From positions 1,550,001 through 1,614,000 of the forward strand of contig NZ_CP028811.1 in NCBI RefSeq assembly GCF_003055625.1: a stretch of 64,000 nucleotides of DNA, read 5' to 3'. Below the pieces are notes generated by a model, which was not told the origin of the DNA, searched no databases, and saw only the letters and a list, made by a program, of their open reading frames with translations. Of the stretch, positions 9,004-16,212 are shown in pieces; position 1 is the first letter of the stretch, and the number at the start of each line of letters is the position of its first letter. The position numbers were made by a program, and so were the translations under genes. This stretch comes from Flavobacterium magnum (lineage in GTDB: Bacteria; Bacteroidota; Bacteroidia; Flavobacteriales; Flavobacteriaceae).

Positions 9004-9051
9004 AAAAAAAACCGTTAGCCCCAAAAGTATTAAACTTTGATGACTAACGGT
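9004..9051 (-). terminator. Intrinsic terminator of rpsU
   Basis: On the minus strand ACCGTTAG (9051-9044) pairs with CTAACGGT (9018-9011), followed by seven T that touch the xerC start codon. The 25-nt loop contains a second possible stem (AAAGT/ACTTT) and the box TACTTTTG. Confidence 0.75.
9022..9029 (-). promoter_or_regulatory. Candidate xerC promoter (-7 box) inside the rpsU terminator loop
   Basis: TACTTTTG on the minus strand fits TAnnTTTG. No TTG is seen at the -33 distance, so the call is weak. A start near 9018 would give a leader of about 15 nt that contains only the 3' arm of the terminator. Confidence 0.4.
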
Positions 9052-9075
9052 ACTATAATTTTCAGAAACGAAATG

Positions 9076-9270
9076 TTAGCTTTCCAGGCTGTCTTTCATG
9101 TTCTGGATGTAAGCTGCTTTCTGGATTTTCATCCTGTGCGTTACAGATGGCTTGATGAATGCTTGTCTTGCGCGCAACTGACGAACAGTTCCGGTCTTGT
9201 CAAACTTCCTTTTGTAGCGCTTCAGTGCGCGATCAATATTTTCTCCGTCTTTAATTGGTATAATCAACAT
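9076..9270 (-). CDS. rpsU: 30S ribosomal protein bS21
   Basis: Small subunit protein bound near the 3' end of 16S rRNA. The 64-residue product begins MLIIPIKDGENIDRALKRYKR and has the RQLRARQAF segment typical of Bacteroidota bS21. I chose ATG 9270 because a perfect Shine-Dalgarno (AGGAGGT, 9286-9280) lies 9 nt upstream; a longer frame would put the start upstream of the transcript. Published work on Flavobacterium johnsoniae shows that bS21 hides the anti-Shine-Dalgarno of 16S rRNA and that rpsU is translated by ribosomes lacking bS21, giving autoregulation. The strong SD here fits that. Confidence 0.95.
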   Translation of the reverse strand: MLIIPIKDGENIDRALKRYKRKFDKTGTVRQLRARQAFIKPSVTHRMKIQKAAYIQNMKDSLES

Positions 9271-9279
9271 AATATAGAC

Positions 9280-9286
9280 ACCTCCT
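9280..9286 (-). promoter_or_regulatory. Perfect Shine-Dalgarno of rpsU
   Basis: AGGAGGT on the minus strand lies 9 nt before the rpsU ATG. It is exceptional in this window, where other starts are preceded by A-rich leaders without SD. It decides the start codon and points to bS21-dependent translational feedback. Confidence 0.9.
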
Positions 9287-9299
9287 CTCGTTAAGGCCG

Positions 9300-9329
9300 C
9301 AAAGGTATACATAAATTTGTAACTCGCAA
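9300..9329 (-). promoter_or_regulatory. rpsU promoter
   Basis: The minus strand reads TTG (9329-9327), 19 nt, then TACCTTTG (9307-9300), an exact Bacteroidota promoter. The start would fall near 9295, giving a leader of about 25 nt that includes the Shine-Dalgarno. Confidence 0.8.
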
Positions 9330-9384
9330 TCCAAAAAATAACTTTTTTCGGACAATCTTTATTATCGGCCTCAGATGACGGGTT

Positions 9385-10554
9385 TTACTTTACCGCCGGC
9401 TCGTACTGTCGCTTGTCAAAAATCATTTTCGCCAAAATCTCCCTCATGATTTCAGACGTGCCCCCGCCGATAGGCCCCAATCGGCTGTCGCGTAACAGGC
9501 GTGCCAGCGGATATTCTTCCATATACCCATAGCCGCCAAGCATCTGCAGGCAACCGTAAATGGTGTCGTCGGCAACTTTCGTGGATTTCAGTTTCGCCAT
9601 ACTGGCTTCCATAACAACATATTCTTTTTTGTCAAGCCTAGCTACGGTTGCGTAGTTAAACAGCTTGCAATGCGCCACTTCCGTCGCGTGGTCCACCATG
9701 GTATGCCTCAAGGCCTGGAATTTGTCGATTGTCGTTCCAAACGCTTCACGTTCTGACATATAGCCTATCGTATAATCAATCGCATATTCTGCACGGGCGT
9801 GTGCATTGATTGCCATAATCAGGCGTTCGAGTGCAAAATGCTGCATCATGTAAGGGAAGCCTTTTCCTTCTTCGCCCATCAGGTTTTCCGCCGGGATTTC
9901 CACATTGTCGAAAGCAATTTCGGCGGTATCGGAAGCCCTCCAGCCCAGCTTATCAAGCTTGGTTGCCGAAATCCCTTTGAGATTCGTGTCCATCACAAAA
10001 ATACTGATGCCTTTATTACCCAGTTCAGGGCTTGTTTTGGCGGCGACCACGTAATAATCCGCGTAGACGCCGTTGGTGATGAAAGTTTTCGAACCGTTAA
10101 TAATATAGGTGTCGCCTTTTTTTGTCGCTGTGGTCTTCATTCCGGCGACATCGCTGCCGCCAAAGGGTTCCGAGATGCACAGTGCCCCAATCTTATCGCC
10201 TGAAATGCTCGGTGCGAGGTATTGCTGTTTGATGCGCTCATCACCCTCCGCATTCAGGTGTGTCATCGCAAGGTAAGCGTGCGCCCACATGGCTGCCGCA
10301 AAGCCCGAAGACCTTATTTTCTGAAGTTCTTCGAGAAAAATTACCGTATAGAACAGGTCGAGGTTCATGCCGCCGTAAGCCTCAGGATAATTGATGCCGA
10401 AAAAGCCCATTTCCCCGAATTTCTTCCAGATAAAGCGTTCGATAGTTCCCGTAGCTTCCCATTTTTCAATATGTGGAACCACTTCCTTTTGCAAAAAGTC
10501 CTGTAAACTTTTTCTAAACAGGTCATGCTCCTCTGAAAAGTATGTCGAATTCAT
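9385..10554 (-). CDS. Acyl-CoA dehydrogenase
   Basis: FAD enzyme that introduces the alpha-beta double bond into acyl-CoA, in fatty-acid or branched-chain amino-acid breakdown. The 389-residue protein has the family signatures ALCISEPFGGSD and the C-terminal QMLGGYGYMEEYPLARLLRDSR. It ends GGGTSEIMREILA, whose Glu is in the place of the catalytic base of short/medium-chain members. I chose ATG 10554 (MNSTYFSEEHDLFRKSL): a promoter at 10595-10626 lies just upstream, and a longer frame would overlap the neighbour. Substrate cannot be told from sequence. Confidence 0.9.
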   Translation of the reverse strand: MNSTYFSEEHDLFRKSLQDFLQKEVVPHIEKWEATGTIERFIWKKFGEMGFFGINYPEAYGGMNLDLFYTVIFLEELQKIRSSGFAAAMWAHAYLAMTHLNAEGDERIKQQYLAPSISGDKIGALCISEPFGGSDVAGMKTTATKKGDTYIINGSKTFITNGVYADYYVVAAKTSPELGNKGISIFVMDTNLKGISATKLDKLGWRASDTAEIAFDNVEIPAENLMGEEGKGFPYMMQHFALERLIMAINAHARAEYAIDYTIGYMSEREAFGTTIDKFQALRHTMVDHATEVAHCKLFNYATVARLDKKEYVVMEASMAKLKSTKVADDTIYGCLQMLGGYGYMEEYPLARLLRDSRLGPIGGGTSEIMREILAKMIFDKRQYEPAVK

Positions 10555-10585
10555 ATTATAAATACTGGTTTTTGTAGTGATTTTT

Positions 10586-11467
10586 TTAGAATTCCAAATA
10601 TAAGGCAATTATCTCTAATTTTTCAACAGGAAAATCTTTGATTTTTGCCAAATCCTCAGCGCCGCGGATTTCGCCATTCATGCTGCGGAAGGTCACAACC
10701 GACCTGGCGGTGTAGTAATTCATATAAGGGACTTTCGACAGCTCTTTAATCGTAGCCGTGTTAATGGGAACTTTAACCACCGCGGGCATCGTGCCGATCC
10801 GGAATGAAGTTTTTACACGCGCGATCACTTCCGGTGACAGGCCCCAGATAAAATCGAGTTGCTGCATGGTGAGGAATCCGCCCAGCTTTTCCTTTTCTTT
10901 CAGGATCCGCTCCGAAAGCGCCGGCCCGATGCCATACACTTCCATCAAATCCTGCTGCGTTGCCTCGTTGATGTCCTTCATCGTGAGCGGCTTCTTGTGC
11001 GCTTCGGAAGGATTGAAAGGACGGTGATCCGGGAGGTTTTTCTTATTTCGAACCCAATCCGGAAATTTGAAATAAGGGGCTATCTTCGCAAGCAGTGCAT
11101 CGGACACTTTGGTAACCTGCTGAAATTCCTCGGCTGAATTCACATACAGGTTTTTCTTTCTGAACGCCAGCAAGCGGTCAATTTCCGCTACCGACATGCC
11201 CAGTTTGTAACCTTTAAAATCAGTGATGAAGTTCGGGTTGAAAGGATACATCACCGGTTTCACATTTTTGGAAATGGCCTTGAGCGAGTCGACACGCTGT
11301 TGCAGGGCCAGCCATCTGGTCTTGTCTGCGGACGGAGTCTCATTCGGCGTAAAATCAGCGAGCACATAGAACAATTGCAATGCAGTGGCCAGCGAAAGCA
11401 GGAATATCAGTGAAAAACGTTGTGCGGCGGTGAAGTGGAAGAAGTTTTTGAATGGCGTGGATAACAT
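10586..11467 (-). CDS. ComEA-like helix-hairpin-helix protein
   Basis: A 293-residue protein with one N-terminal membrane anchor (FSLIFLLSLATALQLFYVLA, about residues 18-37) and repeated helix-hairpin-helix motifs. One is at about 170-200 (INEATQQDLMEVYGIGPALSERILKEKEKLGGF), another near 240-290 (INTATIKELSKVPYMNYYTARSVVTFR). HhH motifs of this kind bind DNA backbone; ComEA in competent bacteria carries incoming DNA. A role in DNA uptake is inference only. It lies 20 nt downstream of the PspC gene, and its 3' end contains the promoter of the acyl-CoA dehydrogenase. Confidence 0.8.
   Translation of the reverse strand: MLSTPFKNFFHFTAAQRFSLIFLLSLATALQLFYVLADFTPNETPSADKTRWLALQQRVDSLKAISKNVKPVMYPFNPNFITDFKGYKLGMSVAEIDRLLAFRKKNLYVNSAEEFQQVTKVSDALLAKIAPYFKFPDWVRNKKNLPDHRPFNPSEAHKKPLTMKDINEATQQDLMEVYGIGPALSERILKEKEKLGGFLTMQQLDFIWGLSPEVIARVKTSFRIGTMPAVVKVPINTATIKELSKVPYMNYYTARSVVTFRSMNGEIRGAEDLAKIKDFPVEKLEIIALYLEF
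10595..10626 (-). promoter_or_regulatory. Promoter of acyl-CoA dehydrogenase
   Basis: The minus strand reads TTG (10626-10624), 21 nt, then TATATTTG (10602-10595). It lies inside the end of the upstream HhH gene and about 40 nt before ATG 10554. Confidence 0.7.
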
Positions 11468-11487
11468 GATATTTGGCGTTTAAAGTT

Positions 11488-11715
11488 TCAGAGATCGAAA
11501 ACAGATGTCCGCTTGGCCCGGATCAAATCCTTAAGCCGGATCCAGAATGCGAGTGTCAGGTAGACGCCGAACCAGAGTCCGGCCGTCACAAACGAAATGT
11601 AAATGAAGAACAGGCGGACGCTGCTTGCGCGCATACCCAGTTTGTCAGCAAGCCGTGATGCGGCATTGAAACCGTGCCTTTCGAAGAAATATTTAAGCCT
11701 GATGACGATTGACAT
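11488..11715 (-). CDS. PspC-domain membrane protein
   Basis: A 75-residue protein resembling a PspC domain: a basic N-terminal helix with RLADKLGMRASSVRLFFIYISF, then a hydrophobic span (VTAGLWFGVYLTLAFWI) and a basic tail. PspC proteins act in envelope stress responses in enterobacteria; short single-domain members are common in Bacteroidota with unknown role. It heads a likely two-gene unit with the HhH gene. A -7-like box TATTTTTG (11739-11732) lies 16 nt before the start, without a clear -33 element. Confidence 0.7.
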   Translation of the reverse strand: MSIVIRLKYFFERHGFNAASRLADKLGMRASSVRLFFIYISFVTAGLWFGVYLTLAFWIRLKDLIRAKRTSVFDL

Positions 11716-11822
11716 GTGCTGTGGTTTGAAACAAAAATAAGATTTTTATCGGAATTTTTCACACGCGTTGTATAAACAAACCCGGTGACGCTGAGTATCA
11801 AAAAAAACTTACATTTACGACG

Positions 11823-13007
11823 ATGAAAAAGTTTTTCCTGCTTTATATTTTTTCGCTGCTGTTATTCAACTGCACCGATAAGGACGCCGAGTATTTCGAT
11901 CCGCGTGGCACCGATTATGCCGGATCGCAAAGCTGTATCCAATGTCATAAGCCGACTCATGAAGCTGAGTTGACCCATGCCCATTATAATGCCACGGCGC
12001 CCGGAACACCCGAAAATGTGCTGGGGAATTTCAGCGAAGGACATAACGCTTTCGTGTATGACGGAGGAACGAAAATAGCCATGGAACGCCGTGGCGACAG
12101 CATCTGCCATGTGTTGTACGAGAACGGAAAGGAACAGAAAGTGTTTCCTGTCGGGATTGTATTCGGTTCGAGGCATGCACAGACCTCGGTGTATTGGGAA
12201 AACCGAAACACCTACGAATTGCCGGTCTCTTACTATACGTCAGTGCAAAATTGGGGAACCAGCCCGGGATTTTCGTCGGTGCGGCCGCAATTAGACCGTA
12301 AGGTCGTCAAGGATTGTTATGCGTGTCACAGCTCGAATGCAAGCAGCAGCGTGAGGCGCGGCCCGTCTGAAAAGACCAATTTCATGACAGGCGACATAGA
12401 AGACGTCATTGACCCAAAGACCATCGTGTTCGGGATTGATTGCGAAAGATGCCACGGTCCGGCGAAAAAGCATGTCACCCACCACCTTAAGTTTCCGGGC
12501 GAGAAACAACCCTTCGCCATTACAAAATACAGCGCGTTAACGAACCGGCAGAAGCTTGATGCCTGCGCTATATGCCATTCGGGCGTCAGCGGCGTGAAAA
12601 TCAAGTCGATTTTCAGTTTCAGGTTCGGAGATGCCTTTGCAGATTACTGGCTCAAGCCGCAGTCCGACAATCCGGAGGTTCATGGCAACCAATATGGATT
12701 GCTCTCACAAAGCAAGTGCTTTACAGCCAGCAACAACCTGAATTGTACGACCTGCCATGATCCGCATGATGGGAAGAAACAGGGTCCGGATTACTTTACG
12801 CCGGTGTGCGTGGGTTGCCATACATCGCCATCGCATAATTCGGAGACTACTAAAATCATGTCTCTGAAGCGTCTCGCAGGCAATTGTGTCGAATGCCACA
12901 TGCCGAAACAGGCTTCGCGCGCGATTATTTTCCAGCAATACAAAAATTCTGAATTTTCCAAATACCTGCTGCGGACGCACAAGATTGCGGTATATCCGAA
13001 CCCATGA
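11823..13007 (+). CDS. Seven-heme c-type cytochrome lipoprotein
   Basis: Exported electron carrier or multiheme enzyme. The signal peptide MKKFFLLYIFSLLLFNC ends in a lipobox, so Cys17 would be lipid-modified. Seven CxxCH heme sites follow: CIQCH, CYACH, CERCH, CAICH, CTTCH, CVGCH and CVECH. Cytochrome c554-like spacing is suggested by the first four and by CHDPHDG, but I cannot assign a substrate. The gene stands alone on the plus strand, converging on the DUF2851 gene with 3 nt between them. No reductase partner or c-type maturation gene is nearby. Confidence 0.85.
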   Translation: MKKFFLLYIFSLLLFNCTDKDAEYFDPRGTDYAGSQSCIQCHKPTHEAELTHAHYNATAPGTPENVLGNFSEGHNAFVYDGGTKIAMERRGDSICHVLYENGKEQKVFPVGIVFGSRHAQTSVYWENRNTYELPVSYYTSVQNWGTSPGFSSVRPQLDRKVVKDCYACHSSNASSSVRRGPSEKTNFMTGDIEDVIDPKTIVFGIDCERCHGPAKKHVTHHLKFPGEKQPFAITKYSALTNRQKLDACAICHSGVSGVKIKSIFSFRFGDAFADYWLKPQSDNPEVHGNQYGLLSQSKCFTASNNLNCTTCHDPHDGKKQGPDYFTPVCVGCHTSPSHNSETTKIMSLKRLAGNCVECHMPKQASRAIIFQQYKNSEFSKYLLRTHKIAVYPNP

Positions 13008-13010
13008 TAG

Positions 13011-14279
13011 CTATGATTTCAGCAGTGCCGTTCCAATGGCACATTCGAGGCAACGGCTTTTGTCGCAAAACGCCTGCTTGAGTTCCAGTAACGATTGCGA
13101 TTCAAAAGCATTTTTTGGTTTGATGCCGAAGGTCGAGAAGTGGTCCAGGATGCTGTTGCTTTCGGGTGCCATCGACTGTAAAAGTGCCATAAGGATTTCC
13201 AGCGCATCTGCTCCCTGTTTCTTTGCATAAGCGAATCGGAAAGGGATGACCGTGTTTATGATTATCAGATCCATGAACGAGCGCGATAGGTAGCGCCGCT
13301 TAAACGGGCTTTCGCGGTCAAACTGATAATGTTCCTGCCAGTACGGGGACACCTGGACTTGAAGCAAATCATATATGGCCGAACTGTCTGCAGCGTGCAC
13401 CAAATCGGTGAAAAGATGTGGCTTCTTATGGTAAAGCATCGCAAGCTGCGCCAGGCGGATGGTCGGAAAATTGTCAGGTCGCAGACGGAAGAACTGGAGC
13501 GGCTCGACGGCAATGGGTACCAATCGGTGCTTGTCGCAGAGGTAGTCAAAAACCGATTGCAATTCGCCAAAATACTGATCTTGTTTTTTGCCGGCCAACA
13601 GGTTGCAGCGGCCGAAAAAGAGTGCTTCAAGTGCGGTAATTTCAAACCGTTCCTTCCTTATGACCGGAAACGGAATCGATTCTGCCATTTCTAAAAATGC
13701 GGCGCCGTTCGTATTCAGTCCGAAGTTTTTGGCCAGCAGGCAGAAAAGCACTGCCTCCCAATCGCCGGTGTAGCGGTCAAGCAATTGCAGTATGGCCCCG
13801 GATTTTCGTTCCAGCCGCTCGAGAAATAGCCGTTCCATCCAGTTGCCTAAGATAAACGGATCGATGGAAGTCAGCTCTTTTTCGCAATAAATCCACGATT
13901 TAGGGTGAATGAGCGACTCATAATTCCGGAGCAGTGTGGGTGCAATGTGATGGCGGAGTTCCAGGGTGGGGATTTCGGTGTTGTCTTTTCGGAAAATGGC
14001 GGCATCGTGTTGCCATACAACGTGCAAAATGACACCATCGTAAGCGGCGTCATGATGGTGATGGTGCAGGTACCAATCGCTGGATTTGAGGTGGATTTCA
14101 ATATTGCCGGCCCATCTCTGGGTGCCAATAATGATCTGCGCATTAAAAAAATCCGGTCCTGAGCGCCGGAGGTATTGACCGGTGTTAAAAATTTCAAGGG
14201 TTTCGCCCGAAGTCGTGGCTAGGCCCGTTAATGGGAATTTTTTATATCTCCACACGTAGTGCAGGAAATCTTCTTTCAT
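13011..14279 (-). CDS. DUF2851 family protein
   Basis: A 422-residue cytosolic-looking protein without signal peptide or membrane span. It begins MKEDFLHYVWRYKKFPLTGL and carries RRSGPDFFNAQIIIG, GNIEIHLKSSDWYLHHHHHD and VILHVVW, the features I associate with DUF2851. The C-terminus has four cysteines in a short region (CDKSRCLECAIG), which might hold a metal. The early GNxEIHxKSSDWxxHxH part resembles a nuclease-like core, but that is inference. It is monocistronic or weakly linked to its neighbours. Function is unknown. Confidence 0.75.
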   Translation of the reverse strand: MKEDFLHYVWRYKKFPLTGLATTSGETLEIFNTGQYLRRSGPDFFNAQIIIGTQRWAGNIEIHLKSSDWYLHHHHHDAAYDGVILHVVWQHDAAIFRKDNTEIPTLELRHHIAPTLLRNYESLIHPKSWIYCEKELTSIDPFILGNWMERLFLERLERKSGAILQLLDRYTGDWEAVLFCLLAKNFGLNTNGAAFLEMAESIPFPVIRKERFEITALEALFFGRCNLLAGKKQDQYFGELQSVFDYLCDKHRLVPIAVEPLQFFRLRPDNFPTIRLAQLAMLYHKKPHLFTDLVHAADSSAIYDLLQVQVSPYWQEHYQFDRESPFKRRYLSRSFMDLIIINTVIPFRFAYAKKQGADALEILMALLQSMAPESNSILDHFSTFGIKPKNAFESQSLLELKQAFCDKSRCLECAIGTALLKS

Positions 14280-14344
14280 TTGGATGGCGTATAAATTTGT
14301 ACTTGGCGTCTGTTACGCTAATGTACAAATAAAAAGGAAATGGC

Positions 14345-14388
14345 AACGGACAATTCGCATCCCCAAAACCGGTTGCCCATTGTCCGTT
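14345..14388. repeat. Inverted repeat after the cystathionine beta-synthase gene
   Basis: AACGGACAAT (14345-14354) and ATTGTCCGTT (14379-14388) are a perfect 10-bp inverted repeat with a 24-nt loop. It lies 10 nt beyond the stop of the minus-strand gene and could fold as a 3' hairpin, though no T-run follows. Confidence 0.5.
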
Positions 14389-14397
14389 AATACCCCT

Positions 14398-15759
14398 TTA
14401 TTTTATCGCCCCGATGATATCGTATTTGGTGATGATGTGGTGCTTTCCGTTGCCCAGTTCCACCAGAACGGCCTGATTCTCCTTATTGATGAGTCTCGAA
14501 ACCTCCTCGATCAACGTGCCGGCTTTGACGATAGGATATGGTTTTCCCATCACTTCCCTGATGGGTTTTTCGGCAACATGCTTGTCGGCGATGTAGCTTT
14601 GGAACAAATCCGTCTCATCGACAGAACCCACGAATCCATTGATGTCGATTACCGGAATCTGCGAAATCTTGTACTTGCGCATCCGTTCAATGGCGTGCGA
14701 CACCAATTCCTCTGTACGCACAATCACGAGCGGTTTGTCAATATGGTCCTTAATCACATCTTCGGCCTTCGTGATTTCCTCATCGAGGAAACCGCGTTCG
14801 CGCATCCAGTCGTCGTTGAACATTTTGCCCACATAGCGGCTTCCCGAATCGTGGAAAAGCACGACAACGACATCCTCCGGGGTAAAATGCTCTTTAAGCT
14901 GCAACAGTCCTTTGACGGCTGAACCGGCCGAGTTGCCCACGAAGATGCCTTCCTCAAGCGCCAGTTTTCGCTGGTATACCGCGGCGTCCTTGTCGGTAAC
15001 CTTCGTAAAACCATCGATCAGCGAAAAGTCGACGTTCTTTGGCAGGATATCCTCGCCAATGCCTTCTGTGATATACGAGTACACTTCGTTTTCGTCAAAA
15101 ATCCCGGTTTCATGATATTTTTTGAATACTGAGCCGTACGTATCGATTCCCCAGCATTTGATATTCGGATTTTTCTCCTTGAGGTATTTCGCGACTCCGG
15201 ATATGGTCCCGCCGGTCCCGACGCCCACTACGAAATGCGTGATCTTCCCGCCGGTTTGCTCCCAGATTTCGGGTCCGGTAGATTCGTAATGCGCGAGTGA
15301 ATTCGAAAGGTTGTCGTATTGGTTCACGTACCAGGAATTCGGGGTTTCCTCACCGAGTCTTTTGGAAACAGAATAATAAGACCGCGGATCGGAGGGTTCC
15401 ACATCTGTTGGGCAGACGATGACCTTGGCACCCACGGCACGGAGTATGTCCATTTTTTCCTTTGATTGCTTATCGGTGATCACGCAGATTAATTTATATC
15501 CTTTGACGATGGCCGCCAATGCGAGTCCCATTCCGGTATTCCCCGAGGTGCCCTCGATGATGGTGCCGCCCGGCTTCAGCCGTCCGTCCGCTTCGGCATC
15601 TTCGACCATTTTTACAGCCATACGGTCTTTCACCGAATTTCCGGGATTGAATGTCTCCACTTTGGCCAGGACCAGTGCGTCGACTTCTGCGGTTATCTTA
15701 TTGAGCTTAACCAGCGGGGTATTTCCAATGGTTCCAAGGATATTTTCTGCGTAATTCAT
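14398..15759 (-). CDS. Cystathionine beta-synthase (PLP enzyme with C-terminal CBS pair)
   Basis: PLP-dependent beta-replacement enzyme that condenses homocysteine with serine, or makes cysteine from activated serine. The catalytic Lys lies in NPGNSVKDRMAVK (about residue 44), with the substrate loop EGTSGNTGMGLA and the phosphate-binding GVGTGGTISG. The C-terminal 120 residues form two CBS motifs (ERMRKYKISQIPVIDINGFVG and IREVMGKPYPIVKAGTLI), which bind adenosyl ligands in relatives. At 453 residues it lacks the N-terminal heme domain of the animal enzyme. A plain cysteine synthase would lack the CBS pair. Confidence 0.88.
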   Translation of the reverse strand: MNYAENILGTIGNTPLVKLNKITAEVDALVLAKVETFNPGNSVKDRMAVKMVEDAEADGRLKPGGTIIEGTSGNTGMGLALAAIVKGYKLICVITDKQSKEKMDILRAVGAKVIVCPTDVEPSDPRSYYSVSKRLGEETPNSWYVNQYDNLSNSLAHYESTGPEIWEQTGGKITHFVVGVGTGGTISGVAKYLKEKNPNIKCWGIDTYGSVFKKYHETGIFDENEVYSYITEGIGEDILPKNVDFSLIDGFTKVTDKDAAVYQRKLALEEGIFVGNSAGSAVKGLLQLKEHFTPEDVVVVLFHDSGSRYVGKMFNDDWMRERGFLDEEITKAEDVIKDHIDKPLVIVRTEELVSHAIERMRKYKISQIPVIDINGFVGSVDETDLFQSYIADKHVAEKPIREVMGKPYPIVKAGTLIEEVSRLINKENQAVLVELGNGKHHIITKYDIIGAIK

Positions 15760-15926
15760 AATTATCGGTTGTTTCTTCGGATTTATATTTGGCGATAAGC
15801 CAAAAAACGGCTGTAAAGATACCGATTATCCAAAAGCCTGCAAGTGTGCCGGTAATATTTAAATCTAAAAACCATCAATTGGCCTGCGCCGCATGATGGT
15901 TTGTTGTGATTTTAAGCTGTCCTGGT

Positions 15927-16121
15927 TTAGGATTCGTCTTTCGTGGTTTTGACAAGGCCGATGCCGGCGATGAAAAACACTATGCCGAGAATGCCGTAAA
16001 TTGTCAGGGCTTTGATGTCGCGGACGCCACCTCCCGTGTTGGCAAAAACGACTGCCGCGTAAATAAGTCCGATGATTCCGAGAATCGTCAGGATGGTGCC
16101 GAAGAGTCTTTTAACGTTCAT
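15927..16121 (-). CDS. Small two-span membrane protein
   Basis: A 64-residue protein with two hydrophobic segments (FGTILTILGIIGLIYAAVVFA and ALTIYGILGIVFFIAGIGLV) joined by a short loop, TGGGVRD. Nothing in it indicates a function; proteins of this shape are common in Bacteroidota. Frame, ATG and composition support a real gene. Gaps of about 90 and 170 nt on either side show no clear signals. Confidence 0.6.
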   Translation of the reverse strand: MNVKRLFGTILTILGIIGLIYAAVVFANTGGGVRDIKALTIYGILGIVFFIAGIGLVKTTKDES

Positions 16122-16212
16122 AATATTTTGGTTTTAGTCCGGTAAAATTCCGATTTTTTTAAGTCGTCTACGTTATAGCTTTAGGCCTGATAGTTGCAAG
16201 ATTTCAAATAGG

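Noticed and set aside
14284..14922. 212-codon plus-strand frame over the cystathionine beta-synthase gene
   Set aside because: The opposite frame encodes an enzyme with intact catalytic motifs; this frame has no recognisable features.
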